NCBI GenBank assembly: GCA_013400115.1
Contig: VXBP01007098.1
Coordinates: 124,001-188,000, forward strand
Reading direction: 5' to 3'
From: Rhinopomastus cyanomelas
Taxonomy: Eukaryota; Chordata; Aves; Bucerotiformes; Rhinopomastidae
Length of the DNA stretch: 64,000 bases
Below are positions 58,793 through 64,000 of this stretch, piece by piece. Within the stretch, counting starts at the first letter, position 1. Each line of letters begins with the position of its first letter. The notes below the pieces were generated by a model, which was not told the DNA's origin, made no database searches, and saw nothing but the letters and a program-made list of their open reading frames with translations. The translations under genes and the position numbers were made by a program.

Positions 58793-59180
58793 TATAGAAT
58801 CATTAGGGATTGGAAGGGACCTCAAAACATCATCTAGTCCAATACCCCAACACAGCAAGATCACCTAGACCAAGTCACACAGGAACACATCCAGATGGGC
58901 TTTAAACATCTCCAGTGAAGGAGGCTCCACAACCTCCCTGGGTAGCCTGTTCCAGTGCTCCGTCACCCTCACTGGGAAGAAGTTCCCTCTCATATTGATG
59001 TGGAGCCTCCTCTGTTCCAGCTCACACCCATTGCCCCTTGTCTTATCACTAGATGACATTGAGAAGAGCCTGACTCCATCCTCCTGTCACTCACCCCTCA
59101 AATATTTATAGACATTAATGAGTTCACCCCTCAGACTCCTCTTCTCCAAGCTAGAGACCCAGCTCCCTTAGTCCCTCTGT
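58793..59180 (-). mobile_element. CR1-J-type copy
   Basis: Antisense, about 390 bases: a single-octamer tail, 3' UTR, CDLV-TAG end of ORF2 and its coding region to CAAGCTAGAGACCCAGCTCC. The minus-strand frame reads VTEHWNRLPREVVEPPSLEM. Confidence 0.95.
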
Positions 59181-59861
59181 GACATATCTGATGCTTTCTA
59201 AACGAACTTGTTTAGGAGTTCTGGGGTCAATCACACAAAATGCTCATCCCTCTGAATTCCCATGAGAAACTTGAAGCTCTGCTACAGCAGATCCCAAGAA
59301 AAATCTTTGTGTGCCAAACTGTGCTTTGTCTGAATATGTGGTCCCAACACAACAGCAGTACAGCAACAGCCAGTGCTCATGAAAGAGCTACATTTTCTTG
59401 CTGAGCAATGCTGCAAGGAACACGCTGGGAGGCCAATGAATTGTGGCACTGGGCCACATTAACCTCTCCCTCCAAAACTTCTGCAGAAGGGAAATTCCAG
59501 CGTGTTTCAACATGTCAAAACCCAGTGTAGCTTTAAAAGCAAATGCAGGGCACCTGTAGTCATAAAAAGGATTGAAATGAAAACTTCTGGCAGTTTGGGA
59601 TGGCCAGTTATGGAACAGTACCTGCTGCTCTTCCTCTGAGGGATTCCAGCCCTTTTCTCCACATCTCACTCTGTGTCACAGCCTCTCTGCTCCTCAGAGT
59701 GTACCTGCAGTTCATGACTTCAGAAGAGCTCGTGTGCCAGACTCCTACCTCATTTTTTATGACTCTTTCTGCCAGTGACTTAGCAATATCTCATTTATCT
59801 CCTGCTGTCCTCAGGTTCCCATCTATGCACATTGCTTCTTCCTGCCCCTCTCAGTAATCAC
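59181..59861. other. Unannotated unique DNA
   Basis: No gene or repeat is recognised. Confidence 0.5.
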
Positions 59862-59940
59862 GTAGGTGATCCTGCTGTAGCAGGGGGGTTGCACGAGATG
59901 ATCCTCAGAAGTCCCTTCCAACCCTTACTGTTCTGTGATC
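59862..59940 (+). mobile_element. CR1-J-type fragment, 3' UTR
   Basis: Sense-strand terminal ~79 bases (GTAGGTGATCCTGCTGTAGC to GTTCTGTGATCC). It is somewhat more diverged than its relatives. Confidence 0.88.
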
Positions 59941-60925
59941 CCACTAATGTTACACCTTTCCCACTGCAGCCTGGTAAACTCCCTGGGAAAGCAGTTTGCA
60001 GGGGAAACAGCAAAGCTGGTTTTGTCAGGGACAACATGAGCTTCATGGGAGCTGAGAATGCCCCACGGTGCCCTCAAGGCCAAGAAGTCTGGACGTCTTG
60101 ACCATGGAGCCAGCGAGACTAGATTAGTCAAAAGCGTGACAAAAATCGGGCAACTCTTGGGCTTTCAAGACATCATCTGAGGGTGGCTCAGGAGTTAGTC
60201 AACTATTTGCCTAGTGGACTTAGGTCACCCCACAAATCTGCCAGAAAAGCACAGGAGAGTGAGTGCTCAGACTCCTTTGTTCCCATTCCCCTCAGTCCCT
60301 GCCTTCCTTAGCAAGCACAGCCATCGCCCACAGCACATCTACAAATACAAAGCACATGGCTAGAGAAAAAGCAATTATGCACTTACTGGGGAAAAAAAAA
60401 TGGCTTTTGCATAAATCCACAATTTATGCTCTTGTTTGAAGCTCGTGGCCAGATACTGTCATAGTATAAACTCCACAGATTAGCAGTAAATCCACAGATT
60501 AACACTGAAATACTCTCTCCTTCCTTTGTTTTTGGTGCTGGGGCTTTTGTTTTCCTCCAGAAATGTTACCTGGGATACTTTCTTGTTGGCATCTCTTTGG
60601 AATGATTCCCTTAAGCACGTTACCACAGCCGGCTTTTCTGGCTGCCTGCATCAGGATGATTAGGGAGCAAGCGAGCGCAGGGCACATTTCATAACTCTTC
60701 TTGCCTGTCTTGCCTTACTCCATTCAGTCTAGCAGCTTCTGCTAAACAAGCAGCCAGGATAAAATCTCATGCAGCCTACAAGGTTTTGCTTTGCAGCTCT
60801 GAATGTATTTCAGCAGGATGAGTTCCTTGTTCTTTAACAAGGAATGGATTGCTCCATTCAGCCTCCATATACTGCCCTGGCTGCAGCTCCCCATCCAGTG
60901 GCAGGACCAATATTTGCATTCATTG
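59941..60925. other. Unannotated unique DNA
   Basis: No gene or repeat is recognised. A short A run is at 60392-60400. Confidence 0.5.
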
Positions 60926-61060
60926 CATAGAATCATAGAATCATTAGGGATTGGAAGGGACCTCGAGAGATCATCCAGTCCCATCCCCCTGCCACAGCAG
61001 GATCACCTAGACCAAGTCATAGAATCAGTCAGGGTTAGAAGGGACCACAGGATCATCCAC
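60926..61060 (-). mobile_element. Composite CR1 dimer, copy 3
   Basis: Antisense. CATAGAATCATAGAATCATT and the CR1-J-type 3' UTR (60926-61018) end at CTAGACCAAGTCA. They continue directly into TAGAATCAGTCAGGGTTAGA and AGGGACCACAGGATCATCC of another CR1 subfamily. The junction matches those at 19464-19592 and 54599-54721, and this copy keeps the longest upstream part. Confidence 0.9.
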
Positions 61061-62737
61061 AACTAAATGCCACTCCAGCATGCTGCTAGAACAGCAACGT
61101 CCTCAGGCTGCAGGTGCAGGCTACTTGCTCACGGCTGATATCAGCCATAAGAAATGCTTATTTTCCACCCATCTCTCCACAGAAGCAGCAGCATGAGGCC
61201 TGCATGACATGAGCAAAGACAGTGCCTTACCTTTGCTGTGACGTTTGCCAAGTCTTCAGACTATATCAAGCTTGTGCCATTGCCAGGGTTTGCAGATCTC
61301 TGAGCTGGGCTCTTAGTTTATTTGGGGAAGTGCAATGGCTTCAGAGGCTTGGAACTCCAGCTCATCTGATGTGTTTCCATAACTTAGTGTCAGCAGTTGC
61401 TGTAAAAGCAGCAAAAATAAGTTTATGACATTTCTCGGTTATTTCATACCCAGAAAAAAAGCACCTCTTTCTAGTGAAAGATGCACTTGTCACCGTGAGC
61501 TCTTGCCCAGCTGTGAATTCCTCTCATATTCTCTCTATTCACAGCACAATTTGCTGTTATGGATCCTCTCCATACCCCACATGACTTCTTGCTTCCACCT
61601 GATCTCAGCTTCACACAACTTTAATAAACTGGGCTACGTGTTCTCTATGTTTGGCTGATCTTGAATAGAATATTTGCTTTTCTGTTGGAAACATTTCCAA
61701 TCAGTTCACCAGTTTCTGAGAAGGAACCTAGGAACATTGTTCCATTCACATCAGGGTGGGGAAAAGACAGCTTTTCATTTGAAAAGCTCCACTACCCCTG
61801 CTTTGGGGCAGACACTTCAGATCAGGAGATAGGCAATGGAGAGGTAAGCAGTTTGTCAGTAACCCCCATAAACGCACTGCCCAAAGTGGTTGCCCCTTGG
61901 CAAAGCAGTAGTTTAGTTCCTAGCAGACATTTCTGCAGTCTTAGCAGTTACATTCCCCAAAGACCCTGCCTGCACCAGCTCAAGCCAGGCAAGCTCAGCT
62001 GGAGGCAGCTAAAGACCTTTCCCAGCACTGCAGCTCAGCACCAGCTGCAGCTTGAGAATTTGAAACAAGAATGAAGAAAACTTCTTCCATCTGTGCTGCA
62101 AACAACCCAACTGCTTTGCTCAGCGTGCATGGAGAGGAGCAATTTGTAGTCAAACAGGCTAAAAATTAAGCCTGGGACTATAAAATGGAACAAGGAGAGT
62201 AGGAAGGGATAAGGACACTAGCATGGATAGATGTTGGTAAGAAGAGGGTGCAGAGCCAAGCTGGGACAAGGAACCATGTTTGGGTGAAAGACTAGTGTAG
62301 CAAAACAGTGCATAAAGCTTCACTGTCCAAGAGCACGGTAAGGGCTGAGACCTTGTATTCCCAAGTAAACTTCATACTTGCTTCCAAATTCTTCTTTGGT
62401 TGTTCAAGGGCTCTCCTTGATTGCCTGGGGCATTGAGAATATCACTGCTAAACAGCGAGAAATTATTCTCTCTCCCCTCGGCCTGTGCTGGGAGCTCTCC
62501 CTCCAGGACTGTTAAATGCTGCCAGATCAAAAACTGATGGGTGAGAGTCAGCTGCCAGGGCTTCTTGGAACCACTGATCCCTGGCATGTATCAGCCTACC
62601 TACAGTCTGCAAACAGCTCCCTGCTGCACTTAAAAGACATCCAGACTAATCTCTGCTACAGTCTTCACGTCTCCACAATCAACTGTAAGATTCTTCTTTG
62701 TTTCTGTTCCTCATAAGCCACTACTTTGCAGGTTTGC
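61061..62737. other. Unannotated unique DNA
   Basis: No gene is recognised. A 137-codon plus-strand frame at 61661-62074 has no known motif. Confidence 0.5.
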
Positions 62738-62857
62738 CTACCTGCCTGGATGTGTTCCTGTGTGACTCGGTCTGGGTGGTCCTGCTGTTGCAGGGGGATT
62801 GGACTAGATGATCTTTCGAGGTCCCTTCCAATCCCTGATGATTCTACGATTCTATGG
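62738..62857 (+). mobile_element. CR1-J-type 3' end
   Basis: Sense-strand copy from the last ORF2 codons (CTGGATGTGTTCCTGTGTGA) through the 3' UTR to ATTCTACGATTCTATGG. About 120 bases remain. Confidence 0.94.
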
Positions 62858-63523
62858 CTCCATGTCTGATCAAAAAGATGTTCTGGCCAATTAAAAATAG
62901 ATGCATGTGTACTGGAGCAAGCCCTGTTCTCCATGATGCCAGTGTTCATTCAAGAAGTACAGACGTGAGACCCAGACCTGCTTCTTAGTGGCCAGGCCTC
63001 CCAGGAAGAGGGCTTCAGAGCATCTGGCAGCAGAGGACAAGACCATCGGTATTTCTCCTGCACTGCAGACATAGAGCAATAACTACTTCAAAGTCATGCA
63101 GGAGTGATTGCAGGCATGGCAGCTGTTATCTTAGATAAACTTCTTGATATTTGCTGATTTCAGATCAAAATAGATAGCAATAAGATCTCCGGATGAGTCA
63201 CATGAAGGTAAAACACATCGGTCTTATCTCAAAGCCTTTCATGCTTCGTGGTTAAAAGCTGTAACTTGGTCACACCTCTATAAACCCCACAGAAGGGATA
63301 AACTTCACAGCCTCCCTTCAGTGCAATGATGTTTGACTCTGCAACAATCACTCTGAGCCTATTAAAAATGGCTGGGGTTTTCTGTCTGGTGAGTCTGACA
63401 CCTGTTCTCCTGGACGTGAGAAAACACTTCTCACAAACGTTGGATTTTATAGCCGTATGAGACCTCAGGTAAAACTGGCATGGATGCTCAGGTGCCAAGA
63501 AACACCACTTCCACGAAAGAGGC
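62858..63523. other. Unannotated unique DNA
   Basis: No gene or repeat is recognised. Confidence 0.5.
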
Positions 63524-63935
63524 TGAACTAGGAAGGGACCTCTGGAGACCATCTGGTCCAAAGCCCATGCTCCAGTAGATTCAGCTAGGGCAGGTCACTG
63601 AGGACTGTGTCCAGTCCAGATTTGAATGTTTCTCAGCCTGGAGATTCCACAACCTCTCTGGGCAACCTGTGGCAGTGCTCAGCCTCCATCACAATAAAAA
63701 AGTGTTTCCTGATGCTCAGATGGGACCTTTTGTGATTCAGCTTGTGCCCATTGCCTCTGATTCTCTCACTGGGCACCACAGAGAGAAATCTGGGTCCATC
63801 TTCTTTAAACTCCCACTGGAAATTTGTATATATTGATGGGATCTCCCCAGCCTTCCTACAAGCTGATCAGTCCCAGTTCTCTCAGCCTATCCTCATTTGT
63901 CAGATGTTCCACATCCATAACCATCTCAGTCTGGG
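63524..63935 (-). mobile_element. Old CR1 copy near the window end
   Basis: Antisense CR1 of an older subfamily: AGGAAGGGACCTCTGGAGAC, GAGATTCCACAACCTCTCTG, GTGTTTCCTGATGCTCAGAT, CAGCTTGTGCCCATTGCC and CAGTTCTCTCAGCCTATCC. The octamer tail is lost. No ORF2 frame survives. Confidence 0.88.
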
Positions 63936-64000
63936 TTTTGGCTGGGTATGAGTGGCTGCCACAGGGCACCCATGCAGATTCACTGCTCTATCTCTTAACT

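Noticed and set aside
1..64000. CRISPR array, operons, tRNA or rRNA genes
   Set aside because: Regularly spaced octamer tails belong to CR1. No repeat-spacer pattern, ribosome-binding sites or RNA gene signatures were seen.

Overview
The window looks like avian nuclear DNA. It holds no bacterial-type genes, operons, CRISPR arrays or RNA genes that I can recognise. The main evidence is about 36 fragments of the bird/reptile non-LTR retrotransposon CR1, on both strands. They have the usual 5' truncation and 3' tails built from the octamer ATTCTATG or ATTCTGTG. By rough count they cover about 7 kb, or 11% of the window. Most belong to one young-looking group of the CR1-J type, ending in the ORF2 residues CDLV, a TAG stop and about 75 nt of 3' UTR. 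Such a dense, similar CR1-J-like population would suit a lineage with heavy recent CR1 activity, for example Piciformes (woodpeckers and relatives). That is inference only.

I could not establish any protein-coding gene. Reading frames are short, overlap on both strands and match no family I know. Two minus-strand frames (45251-45598 and 16642-16998) are listed as weak exon candidates. The first has a good GT donor, an AG at its upstream edge and a 348-nt length that keeps frame. The window is best read as intergenic or long-intron DNA.

Layout: 1-3100 contains a 635-bp segment duplicated between two single-N joins and placed inside a CR1 copy, almost certainly an assembly error. 4280-4770 is an AT-rich stretch dense in homeodomain-, SOX- and POU-like words. 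6689-6857 is an ~84-bp tandem duplication. 8.8-19.6 kb holds scattered CR1 copies, including one CR1 nested in an older one in the opposite orientation. 19.6-27.5 kb is mostly unique and includes a GC-rich patch near 25.5-26.2 kb with CCA and CTC repeats. 31963-32458 is a second false duplication around a single N. 36.2-36.8 kb and 39.25-39.77 kb are AT-rich candidate conserved non-coding DNA. 41.6-64 kb is CR1-rich, with a second nested CR1, a run of three CR1 copies and a 32-N gap at 51760-51791.

The most unusual biological signal is a two-part CR1 repeat. At three separate places (19464-19592, 54599-54721, 60926-61060) the last ORF2 codons and 3' UTR of the CR1-J type are preceded, at the same junction, by the 3' tail of a different CR1. 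This suggests a composite, SINE-like dimer that spread as a unit.

No genes can be said to work together here. The organisation is that of repeats, candidate regulatory DNA and assembly joins.
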